Under the pieces are notes generated by a model. The model searched no databases, was not told where the DNA came from, and saw only the letters and a list, made by a program, of their open reading frames with translations. From assembly GCA_003118195.1 (NCBI GenBank), contig BEXV01001194.1:29916-42305 (forward strand): 12,390 nt of DNA. Direction: 5' to 3'. Source of the stretch: Hemicentrotus pulcherrimus. Its lineage: Eukaryota > Echinodermata > Echinoidea > Camarodonta > Strongylocentrotidae. This document shows, one piece after another, positions 1 through 7,367 of this stretch; positions within the stretch are counted from its first letter, which is position 1; each line of letters opens with the position of its first letter. A program made the position numbers and the translations under genes.

Positions 1-1057
1 TATATGCTTGAGAGGATAATAACCCAGGTAGCAAGCCCATGTGGGACCCACATGGGTCCCGTATTCTCTAAAATGTTATCTTTATTGAGGGTGACTTAAA
101 AAAGAGAATATGATTGGAAGGGAGGGGGTGCAACCTGCCACACGCCTCTACCTCTTGGTCGCTTTGATTCGTTGCCGAAAATATTTTGGCACCTATCATC
201 CCCCCCCAACCTAGGATACAAATCGACACCCTTGCCTTAGAAACATTTTTTGTTCTTAGTTTGATGTTTATTCCTTGTAATCACAGTGTACTGTAGTTTG
301 TATGATTGTGTTTTCCTCATATTAGTTCTTTAGACCAGCAATTCGACAAAGTTTGATTTCATGGGCGTGGGATTTGATACACCTCTTCTGTAGAGAGCAG
401 ATTCTCTTTGTATTGTGGAATTAGGTTTCTATCAGAAGTGTATTCATCTCTCTTTTCATTCAGTTATAAGCCTTTCATCTATCAGCTTTCTTTTCGGAAC
501 CATTATGAGTGATCTTTGAAAGAGCATACCACAACAATAGAAGCCAGTTCTTTTCACCACATCTTTCTATAGCTATAAATATAAACTCATTCATTTGTTC
601 ATAGCCAAGTATGTACATTTATAAGTCTTCCTTCCCCTTTCCCAGTCGAAAACATTTGAGTGGAAAAATATTTCATGAGGCATTTCTTTTGTATGTTTGG
701 ATATTAATCAAATTGGTATATTCTAGCTGCACAGTTTTTTTAAAAGACTTGTCAGTGGCCTGCAATGATCTTTAAAAAACAGGTTTGCTTTCAGATCCTT
801 AGACGCTGAAGAATCATTCTCAGAATAACGGAGATGCATGTCTTTTTCTTTGGAAACTATTTGCCTGCTTTGATTTACCTCCTCTTTCCTCTTAACCTTG
901 CAGCCTGCTTTCTAAGTCATACATGTACATCCAGGGAAAGGCTACTTCAGAGACTTCAAATATTTATCTGTAATGTGCATGAAGTAGGATCCTTTGGCAT
1001 GAGAGTAAACAATGTAGAAACAAAGTATAGTTAATGCTCCCACCTGAGCAAGAGCTA
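1..1057. other. Non-coding stretch, no gene recognised
   Basis: Apart from the nested palindrome at 36-60 and a C8 run at 200-207, I see nothing structured here. The only open frame (834-1034, +, 66 codons) shows no recognisable protein signature. It is rich in C, F and L, as AT-rich noncoding DNA often gives. The stretch is presumed intron of the downstream MATE gene or intergenic sequence. Confidence 0.5.
36..60. repeat. Nested short palindromes (CCCATGTGGG / CCCACATGGG)
   Basis: CCCATGTGGG (36-45), a single A, then its exact reverse complement CCCACATGGG (47-56). Overlapping this is a second inverted repeat, GGGACCC (43-49), ACAT, GGGTCCC (54-60). The block therefore reads as alternating inverted units, as in a short palindromic minisatellite or the end of a repeat that continues outside the window. 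Confidence 0.75.
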
Positions 1058-1084
1058 CAGCCTTTTCACACACAGCTAAAATTC
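1058..1084 (+). repeat. Left terminal inverted repeat of the 447-bp MITE
   Basis: 27 bp, beginning CAGCCTTTTCACACACAG and ending CTAAAATTC. It matches the right terminus without mismatch. Confidence 0.92.
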
Positions 1085-1200
1085 TTTAGACATGACTAGT
1101 TTAAACGTGTTTCGAACGTGTTTAAACTAATCACGAGCCTTTCACACACAGAAATTTAGGTGCGATCTTTAATCGTTTCGTGATTAACTAATGCTCGTAA

Positions 1201-1226
1201 AATGCGCAGTAGTGCCTTTGCGCATT
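1201..1226. repeat. Stem-loop AATGCGCA ... TGCGCATT inside the MITE
   Basis: Eight-base perfect arms at 1201-1208 and 1219-1226 enclose a 10-base loop. Other inverted repeats nearby in the same element are AACATCG/CGATGTT (1388-1394 and 1401-1407) and GATGATT/AATCATC (1450-1456 and 1459-1465). Confidence 0.8.
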
Positions 1227-1266
1227 GAAGGTCATGTCACGTCAATCAAAGCGCACATTCCATCCA

Positions 1267-1284
1267 GTTTAGTCATGACTAAAC
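1267..1284. repeat. 18-bp perfect palindrome inside the MITE
   Basis: GTTTAGTCATGACTAAAC is fully self-complementary. The half-site CATGACTA also appears at about 1091 and 1434, so this word is a recurrent internal module of the element. Confidence 0.9.
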
Positions 1285-1321
1285 ACAAATTTCCTTTCAC
1301 ACACAACATGTCAAGCTCTCT

Positions 1322-1384
1322 AGATACAAACTTCGTATCTGTAGCCTGCTTTTAGGGGCGTATAGATACGAACTTCGTATCTAT
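1322..1384. repeat. Two copies of an AGATACGAA/TTCGTATCT palindrome inside the MITE
   Basis: At 1362-1384 two 11-bp arms (ATAGATACGAA and TTCGTATCTAT) are separated by one C. At 1322-1340 a second copy of the 19-bp core carries one mismatch (AGATACAAA). The copies are 40 bp apart in the same orientation. Confidence 0.88.
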
Positions 1385-1477
1385 CCCAACATCGTATAAC
1401 CGATGTTCACACTGGGAAATTTTGTCTTTAATCATGACTAAATTTTTACGATGATTCTAATCATCACTAGATACGAT

Positions 1478-1504
1478 GAATTTTAGCTGTGTGTGAAAAG
1501 GCTG
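1478..1504 (-). repeat. Right terminal inverted repeat of the 447-bp MITE
   Basis: 27 bp, reading GAATTTTAGCTGTG and then TGTGAAAAGGCTG on the + strand. It is the exact inverse of the left terminus and is followed by CTA. Confidence 0.92.
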
Positions 1505-2524
1505 CTAGTGATGTAAGCCATCTCTCCCTGAATGCTGACCCTCAAAAGACCACTGAATTATTCTTGTTTCCTTGCTTCCATGCTAAACGCATGCAGAGCA
1601 GCGACAAGTGGCATATACATGTATGCACACAATTCGCAACCCCCCCCCCACCCCCTCCCTGAACCCAGAATTATCAAACACCACAAATTTGTAGTGTAAA
1701 TGGTAGTTAAAAACAGCTATGGTTTTCCCAAATTGGTTTTTCTGCAATGTACTGGTAGTTCTCTCCTGACTGAATGTAGGGGTAAATTGTACCCCATAGA
1801 GCAATAAAATCCCACGGGTGTATACAGATGGTAGGAATGTCATGGTGACCCAAAACCTATGAACTTCATTCGCTATTGCGATTATGTTACATTTTTGGTA
1901 TTTCCCATTCTATTGCTTTCCTATGAAAGTAAATGAAATGTGTTTAAAGGTGACATGAGCAGGATGTAAAGGGCATTGTGGTTGGATAAAGTTTCTTCCA
2001 GATCTAAAAGAGGTTTGGCAAATGGAAATAACTGATGTTTGTTTTTCATAAGAAAGACAATTTGGATTACTTGGAGATGATGGTTTCACTCAAAGGTTGA
2101 GAGTGAGCTACGGAGAATGAAAAACGATTTGTCAGAATAGAGTAACATGGTGTTGTTGAACTCACTAATGATATAGTGGTCATGGAAAGGCACTCGATCA
2201 AGCCAGGAAAATACGAGATTTCCTGAAAATTGGACTTAGTACCATTAAGATGCTTGGGATAAAACACTTTGGAATGATCAGATTGATTTGTTTCTGTGCT
2301 GGTGTAAAAATCTAAAAATATTCAGGGGGCAGAACTTATGACTGTGAGTCACATTTAGCAATTCTATGCATTTAATAAAAACCTGATTTGACACCAATTT
2401 GGTTGTACAATTGCATTTTTCTTCTTTTAAAGCTTAAGAGGCAAATCTCCCATAGCCGTTATCTACCAGTAAACAAATTTTCATTAGATGTTATGCACAT
2501 GCATTGGCTCCAAGCCATTCAATG
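1505..2524. other. Non-coding stretch, no gene recognised
   Basis: It holds a C10-A-C5 run at 1640-1655 and otherwise unremarkable AT-rich sequence. The minus-strand frames at 1583-1843 and 2067-2267 and the plus-strand frame from 2388 resemble no protein family I can identify and have no convincing splice context. I treat them as chance. Confidence 0.5.
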
Positions 2525-2740
2525 TTCCTTTCCAAGACGTGTCAAGTATCAAGTTCATGTTCAGTGTGCCTAGATATTCAAATAACAAGAAGTTTGTGCC
2601 ACTAACAATAGGTAAAATCCAAGAATTCCTTTTTGCTCCATGCCATGGGCAAAACAAAAAACTGAAGTAGTTTGTTCTTTCCAAGAAGTGCAAAGTATTG
2701 TGTGCCTATCCCCAGATATTGAAATAATAGAAAGTTTGTG
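2525..2740 (+). repeat. Diverged direct repeat pair
   Basis: Copy 1 (about 2525-2600) and copy 2 (about 2675-2740) share, in the same order, TTCCAAGA.GTG..AAGTAT, then TGTGCCTA, then AGATATT.AAATAA, then GAAAGTTTGTG or GAAGTTTGTG. Copy 2 lacks about 10 bases after AAGTAT and has about 5 extra before AGATATT. This looks like an old local duplication. Short overlapping frames on both strands cross it, but none is recognisable. Confidence 0.7.
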
Positions 2741-2955
2741 ATACTTGTTGCTTTCTTTGTTGTGGGACAGTATGTTCCGTCAATATATGAAATGCTTTGT
2801 TTGGTATTTTCAGCATGTCCTTTAAATGGTGAAAGTGAACTGCATGAGAGATATTTGAGTTTAGCTTTAGCATGTCAATAAAACTAATACACAACGATAG
2901 AAAAGGCTCATTTACAGTGTAAGTGAAAAGAAAGAAGACAATAATGTATTTAAAG

Positions 2956-3091
2956 CCTCAGTCACAAATGCCATTACGAACTGCTACGAACACCGTACAA
3001 ACAATTTTCAGACAATGGAAATTCGGGAACACAATGGAAAAACAGGAAGATTTGTACGAAATTATCATTCGTACAAACCTTTGTGACCGTA
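2956..3091. mobile_element. Small MITE-like element with imperfect inverted ends
   Basis: The left end contains CTCAGTCACAAATGCCATTACGAA; the right end, read in reverse complement, contains TACGGTCACAAAGG and then TTTGTACGAATG. The ends therefore match imperfectly (GTCACAAA core and TACGAA subterminal words). The words TACGAA and GTACAAA recur throughout (about 2975-3075), and a strong hairpin sits at the right side. No convincing target-site duplication was found, so the boundaries are approximate. Confidence 0.5.
3051..3077. repeat. Perfect hairpin TTTGTACGAA / TTCGTACAAA
   Basis: Ten-base perfect arms at 3051-3060 and 3068-3077 flank the loop ATTATCA. It lies within the proposed small MITE. 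Confidence 0.9.
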
Positions 3092-4594
3092 GCATTACCA
3101 GCATTATCTAGAATTTCATTATGCTTTTCTTGCAGAATCATGACATCATGAACTGTGAGACAACAAGAGGGAGTTGACTTGTTTCATTTTGTGTATAGTT
3201 CATGCCCTTCTTGCTCCCACCTACTGCGGCTAACATTGTGTGAAAGGGCCTGTTTTGTTCAAAGTTTGTTTCATTATAAGTTAGATTCTAAAGTTTTTCT
3301 GTCAATGCACACAATTTGTGGAAATATGAGTAACATGCATCCTGTTGAATTGTTTCTTCAAACATCATTGGGTTGACAAGTACTGTGCATGCTGTGTTGA
3401 TGAAGACCAGCTCATGAGGTCAACTATATGATATATCATCCTGGTTACAAAAGCTCTTCTGAAATGTATGGGTCAACAAAAAATCACACAATTGTATAAT
3501 ATGGCTAATAATACTTTAGCTATCAATACGGTTGCAGGTGTACACTGAAATTTAACATAATTACTAATATTAAAACAATATCACTAATTTAGATCCTTAT
3601 CACTGTTCAGTGTTCAAATTACTTTTTTTTGGGGGGGGGGGCATACAGATACCAATACAATTTGACGGGTGCTCTGTGTTTCAGTGATAGTTCTTAAAAC
3701 CTTTGTAAGCTGGAGTGTTGTGAGAATATTTATCTATTTTTAAAAACGTTTGTGTGAACAGGTGCAAAAAAGTGAGGCTTGAATCAAGGACATTTCAAAT
3801 CTCACTTATCTATAGATGTAAGTGAGTGGGCTTTATACCCAAAGTAGAACATTGTTCGGTGCTAATCCACAGACCAGCTGATCTGAAGTGAATCTCTAAA
3901 GATTCTGAAATATAAAAAAAAGGAAACTTTAAAAAAAGGGCTGGATTAATCTGACTCAATAATTTGAGTGGTATTTGGAACTTATCCAGACTTTAATGAT
4001 TAATACTTCAAGAAATTCACAAAGGTAAACCTTAATTTTACCAAATATGTGACTTTGACCATTAGCCCGGTCACCTGCCAGTAATAATGGTATTTTGTCA
4101 TTACTATCAGAAGATATAAGATCACTTAAATCATTACATTCTGTAGTCGTAAAAAGATCATAATGTAGGTCACAGGATTATACATTTCAACCACAGGCTC
4201 ATACCTAGTAAACTTGCATTATGATTATTGGCAATTAACCTTTGGGTTAGTGAATTTTCCAGATCAACAATGGTTTATTGGGAGTCTGGACTTTTGAGGA
4301 CGTTTCCTTTCTAGACTTTGCAAAACTAGGGGCCAGGCTGATGTTTTAAAAAATGCACAAAAGCATGATTTCTAGAATGATGAGATCTTTGACACAATGT
4401 GGCCTTTTGAATTCATGATGTGCCATGTATGATATTGAGGAAATTATGTTTTTAAATGCCAAAGTTGTGGATTTTTTCTGCTCCTCCATTTGAATCTGCA
4501 TTGCTTCAGGAGTACTTGACATTATTCATCACAAGAAAGGGTAGAAAAAAGTTTTTTTTTTGTGGTCAACTCTGCTTTTTTTTTATCCAGACGG
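3092..4594. other. Non-coding stretch, no gene recognised
   Basis: About 1.5 kb of AT-rich sequence. The frame at 3155-3376 (+, 73 codons) follows a possible acceptor (ttcttgcag, ending 3135), but its translation matches nothing I know and no donor supports an exon. A T8G11 homopolymer junction lies at 3623-3641. The frame at 4456-4641 runs through a poly-T region into the tandem repeat and is discounted. Confidence 0.5.
3623..3641. repeat. T8-G11 homopolymer junction
   Basis: Eight T (3623-3630) are followed directly by eleven G (3631-3641). Other C or G runs of 8 or more are at 200-207, 1640-1649, 7528-7535, 9403-9413 and 12380-12390. Confidence 0.95.
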
Positions 4595-4658
4595 TTGATC
4601 AGGGATTAGTGTTCCAGAAACTGTACTTGATCAGGGATTAGTGTTCCAGAAACTGTAC
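4595..4658 (+). repeat. Perfect 32-bp tandem duplication (2 copies)
   Basis: The 32-bp unit starts TTGATCAGGGATTAGTGTTC and ends in AACTGTAC. It occurs at 4595-4626 and again, identically, at 4627-4658. The identity indicates a recent slippage or duplication event. Confidence 0.97.
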
Positions 4659-5115
4659 CTGCTAGTCCATACTTCCTTATTGTTCTTGCTATTATATGCA
4701 CTGCTGTGTTTTGAGGTTATTTTTTATGCAGGCAGGTGTTTGATTAAGAAAATTACAGAAGATAGAAAAATGTCTGTGTTACACTTCAAGCAACATTTTT
4801 AAATAAAGCAGCAAGCTTTTCCCCTCCTTTAAAAAAAAGGAGGAGTCAATAAGTGTGAATAAAGATGGTTAAAAAAATATAAAAAAATCAGTAATCATCT
4901 ATCATCTAAGCATGTGTTAGTTCTAAAGCAAAGCAGAAAATTGCAAAGCTCTTTTAAAGTTAGAAAAGAGATCATCAAACAATAGTTCAGTATGTTATTG
5001 TGCTGCCGTTAACTGAACTTGCTTACATGCTTGTAAGCGCAGTGAAACTGAATTGATATCCTAAAAGGCTGGATCTGAACTTCTGAAGGTTGGAAAGAAG
5101 TGTGTCAAGTAAAGT
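4659..5115. other. Non-coding stretch with one short hairpin
   Basis: The only structure seen is CCTCCTTT (4823-4830), a five-A loop and AAAGGAGG (4836-4843), followed by AT-rich sequence. This is not a bacterial-type terminator context and I assign it no function. No coding signal was seen. Confidence 0.5.
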
Positions 5116-5116
5116 C

Positions 5117-5289
5117 TTAAAGGGATCGTTTAACAATGTTAAATCTGAGATACACAGTCCTACATGTTACCAGGGTCTGTGATATGGTGTAATATTCAAG
5201 CCCCAACAAAATTACGCTTCAAAATGAGCTACATGTAAATCAAGGATTTTTTCTAAAGGATCTAAGACAAAGTTATCGGGTCCCTTTAA
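5117..5289. mobile_element. TTAA-flanked MITE, Kolobok/T2-like
   Basis: A TTAA at 5117-5120 and another at 5286-5289 bracket a 165-bp body that begins AGGGATCGTTTAAC and ends in TCCCT. The reverse complement of the right end reads AGGGACCCGATAAC, so the inverted repeats are AGGGA exact and then imperfect. TTAA target duplications followed by AGGG termini are typical of the Kolobok superfamily (for example T2-type MITEs with TTAAAGG ends); piggyBac elements also use TTAA. It encodes no protein. The superfamily assignment is inference from the termini alone. Confidence 0.65.
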
Positions 5290-5336
5290 GGGGAATGCGG
5301 GAAAGAAAAAAAAAATCAGTTACTTACATGTAGCTC
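5226..5336. repeat. 13-bp perfect inverted repeat straddling the MITE end
   Basis: GAGCTACATGTAA (5226-5238, inside the TTAA-flanked element) is the exact reverse complement of TTACATGTAGCTC (5324-5336, outside it). Both neighbourhoods also carry CTTCAAAATG. The outer copy could belong to a second, related repeat fragment. Confidence 0.7.
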
Positions 5337-5399
5337 TTCAAAATGTTAAATTAATAAGCACAAAGGACAGATCTTTCAATTGCGCTGCTTTAAGTTCAT

Positions 5400-5737
5400 C
5401 TAACTCTTAAATTTGCTTGCTGATTTTAACTCTTTTAAATTACGTTTGTGAGTCTGAAAATCTTTCAAGAAATTGTGGAAGTCTCTATGAATCATCTTTG
5501 GTGTGTTGACAAGGCTGTACATGTAGCTGTCATCATCAATTTTAGTCCACATTTTACAGGGCAAAAGAAAGCTTGCATTTCTAGACCTGCATAACTTCTT
5601 GATTTGGTAACATGGGTAATGCATTTACGGTGTCTCTGAAGTTTTGCAATATTTATTATAAAATTATTGAGTTCATCCCTGACACATTCTTTTTTTAATG
5701 AAATATGTTTTATATCTGGCTCTGTCCCCTCTGCCAT
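5400..5737 (-). pseudogene. Possible frameshifted coding remnant, family not recognised
   Basis: On the minus strand an ATG at 5735-5737 opens a frame read to 5492. A second frame, covering 5624 to a stop at 5400, overlaps it. Read together with one frame change near 5550-5560, the two give an ordinary-looking soluble protein of about 110 residues. The first part is charged and helix-like (DELNNFIINIAKLQRHRK, then AGLEMQAFFCPVKCG); the second part is KIDDDSYMYSLVNTPKMI, then DFHNFLKDFQTHKRNLKELK, then the stop. The amino-acid mix is less biased than in other chance frames here. I do not recognise the family. It may be a decayed exon or retrocopy on the opposite strand to the MATE gene, or two coincidental frames. 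The 515-bp MITE begins 17 bp upstream of the ATG and would separate it from any promoter. Confidence 0.28.
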
Positions 5738-5753
5738 GACAGTAGGTATGTTT

Positions 5754-5788
5754 TCATCAGCTCGAGATTGCCAAATAGCCCGCCATTT
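5754..5788 (+). repeat. Left terminal inverted repeat of the 515-bp MITE
   Basis: 35 bp, matching the right end at 32 of 35 positions. Confidence 0.88.
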
Positions 5789-6046
5789 CTGATTTGGAAA
5801 ATAAGCCTGAAGTCACAATCGCATCTTTGGGTGCATTTAAGCTCAATTTTGAAGGCAGAATGAGCGATTTGTAACACTCATCGTAAACGCTCATCATAAT
5901 TGCAGTTCCACGATGTACTGTTTATGCTCACTTCTCTGGCTCCTCCAGGCAATTCTCTTTGGGTGGCCTAGTGCCTTGCAGCTGGATTCACAAACCTGCA
6001 GTGCGCATGCTACGTAGACCCACTAGAGGTCAGTGCGTTGACCCCA

Positions 6047-6062
6047 TTTAAACGCGTTTAAA
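6047..6062. repeat. 16-bp palindrome TTTAAACGCGTTTAAA
   Basis: Fully self-complementary and inside the 515-bp MITE. It resembles the GTTTAAAC-type palindromic words in the unrelated MITE at 1058-1504. Confidence 0.9.
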
Positions 6063-6233
6063 AATCGCGTTTCGAGCTGGTTAAGACGCACCGGACAAAT
6101 AGCGGGATATTTTGCCAACTAGCCCTAGATATCTTGGGATGATTATCTCGACCAAATAGCCCACTTATTGCAACTGCAGGCTGATGAAGATGCAAATTAG
6201 CTGGATAGTTTGCGATAAGGATACCGGTAGTTA

Positions 6234-6268
6234 AAATAGCGGGTTATTTGGCAATTTCGAGCTGATGA
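6234..6268 (-). repeat. Right terminal inverted repeat of the 515-bp MITE
   Basis: 35 bp starting AAATAGCGGGTTATTTGG and ending GAGCTGATGA. The three differences from the left end are G/A or C/T. Confidence 0.88.
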
Positions 6269-6559
6269 GGACAGGCCTAGAGTGACTGACTATATTATGC
6301 TAAGCCTAAGGTCTGTTTTCTCAAAAAATGATGATGCCAGAGATGTGTCATAAATGTTTCATGAATGTTACATGCAAATTGTTGAGTTGTGTGGTTTTTA
6401 AAGAAAACAGTGTAGTAGAAATCAAAAAGTTTGAAGCCTTAGGGAATACTTTGCTTCTTAAGAGAATAGGCTCATTCACACAGCCCAAACATCATTTTGA
6501 ACAATTATCCATTTTTTATCTGCCATTTAAACTACTGGATAAACCCATTAAAACGTTGT

Positions 6560-6895
6560 CAGTGTTTGCTCATTCCAATTTATTGGTGAGTAGTGTGTGT
6601 TCATGACTTGTCACTGCTCTGCATGCGTTCTCACAGAAACGAGGAGATCACTTGACTATGAAACGGAATCATTTACACTGCAAAATATTCTGCCAGCGTT
6701 TGAAGAAAAAAATACTCCAGAGGTGGATTTTGTGTGTGCTTGATTTAAAGATAAAGTTGAGTTCTGGTCATGGGATTGCATTGTGAAAGAAACGGTGTGG
6801 AATCTATCAGAAAAAGTTGATCATCTAGTATATAAGTATAAGAATGTGAGAAAAATGCATGATTTTTGCTTGCAGTGTAAATGCAGCTATTGTTG
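6560..6895 (+). repeat. Dispersed repeat family, copy A (most complete)
   Basis: Three blocks are shared with sequence 4-5 kb downstream. Block 1 (core 6606-6646) matches 11128-11168 at 35 of 41 positions, around TGCATGCGTT, CACAGAA and GAGGAG. Block 2 (6774-6839) matches 10660-10725 at 58 of 66 positions. Block 3 (about 6841-6895) matches 11311-11372 apart from a 5-7 bp gap. Weaker similarity extends upstream to about 6560 (CCATTTAAA, TTTGCT.AT..CAATTT). No terminal repeats, promoter boxes or coding frame were recognised, so the class is unknown. The 92-codon frame at 6328-6606 overlaps the start but does not look like a protein. Confidence 0.75.
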
Positions 6896-7306
6896 ATATT
6901 TGTTCTAAACTTTGTTTCATGGAGTCCTTTAATTGGCTCTGTACCGAGTGGATTTTTCTTATCACGCCCCTGGGTATGTATAAGCCAGCACAGTTCCATG
7001 CCCCAGATTTTACTGCCAAATCATTTGTGATTGAATCCATTTTAAGTGTCTGAAAAAGTCTTGGGTTTCAGTTAAAAGAGTAGATGTACCACTGGTGCCA
7101 CCTTGTTTAAAATTGCATTTCTAACAGCAATGGTTAACATTAACATCAACCCACCTCATCCTTATACAGTGGTGACATCATGTCTACCGGTATAACAGTT
7201 TTCTTTGGACCCCCAAAAAAGAACTATACATCTTTTTTGTGAGTGTATTTTATTGATGATAAAAACAGGGGGCATATATTTGTCATTATTAATGCAGGGT
7301 TTTCCG

Positions 7307-7308
<2 letters not shown>
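6896..7308. other. Non-coding stretch, no gene recognised
   Basis: AT-rich sequence. Overlapping frames on both strands (minus 6745-7040, plus 6859-7053) encode nothing recognisable and partly read repeat copy A. An ACCGGTA word occurs at about 7186. Confidence 0.5.

Positions 7309-7340
<32 letters not shown>
7309..7340 (+). repeat. (GT)16 microsatellite with G-rich tail
   Basis: Sixteen uninterrupted GT units, followed at 7341-7367 by a G-rich tail (GGCGTGGTGGTGGGGGTGGGG). The alternating purine-pyrimidine tract and the adjoining G runs could adopt Z-form or quadruplex structure, but this is not shown by sequence alone. Confidence 0.98.
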
Positions 7341-7342
<2 letters not shown>

Positions 7343-7367
7343 CGTGGTGGTGGGGGTGGGGATGTGG

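Larger units (their letters stand above)
1058..1504. mobile_element. 447-bp MITE with 27-bp perfect terminal inverted repeats
   Basis: The left end starts CAGCCTTTTCACACACAGCT at 1058 and runs to 1084. The right end (1478-1504) is its exact reverse complement over 27 bp. The trinucleotide CTA lies directly outside both ends (1055-1057 and 1505-1507), so a 3-bp target-site duplication is possible, which would suit the PIF/Harbinger superfamily; a 3-bp match can also be chance. There is no coding capacity for a transposase, so the element is non-autonomous. The motif CCTTTCACACACA recurs inside at about 1138 and 1293, and the interior is largely short palindromes, listed separately. Perfect termini point to a fairly recent insertion or strong constraint on the ends. 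The element type is secure; the superfamily is inference. Confidence 0.9.
5754..6268. mobile_element. 515-bp MITE with 35-bp terminal inverted repeats
   Basis: The left end (5754-5788) starts TCATCAGCTCGAGATTGCCA. The right end (6234-6268), in reverse complement, matches it over 35 bp with three mismatches, all transitions. The word AAATAGC or its inverse recurs inside at about 6098, 6156 and 6235, often next to GCCA or CCC/GGG, so the subterminal regions are repetitive. The interior also holds the palindrome TTTAAACGCGTTTAAA. No transposase frame exists. No clear target-site duplication was found, so the exact termini could be off by a few bases and the superfamily is left open. Confidence 0.88.

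Noticed and set aside
1583..1843. 86-codon minus-strand frame
   Set aside because: It crosses a C10 run and yields a low-complexity glycine stretch; no homology recognised.
3155..3376. Possible exon after the acceptor-like ttcttgcag
   Set aside because: The translation is unrecognisable, no good donor was found in frame, and cysteine/leucine-rich frames of this size arise by chance here.
4823..4843. Hairpin with A-loop resembling a transcription terminator
   Set aside because: Intrinsic terminators are a bacterial feature; here it is a small palindrome in eukaryotic noncoding DNA.
6328..6606. Longest open frame in the window (92 codons, +)
   Set aside because: The translation has no family signature, the frame has no supporting splice or promoter signals, and its end runs into a dispersed repeat copy.
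6745..7053. Overlapping open frames on both strands
   Set aside because: They read repeat copy A and its flank; frames on opposite strands cannot all be coding and none resembles a protein.
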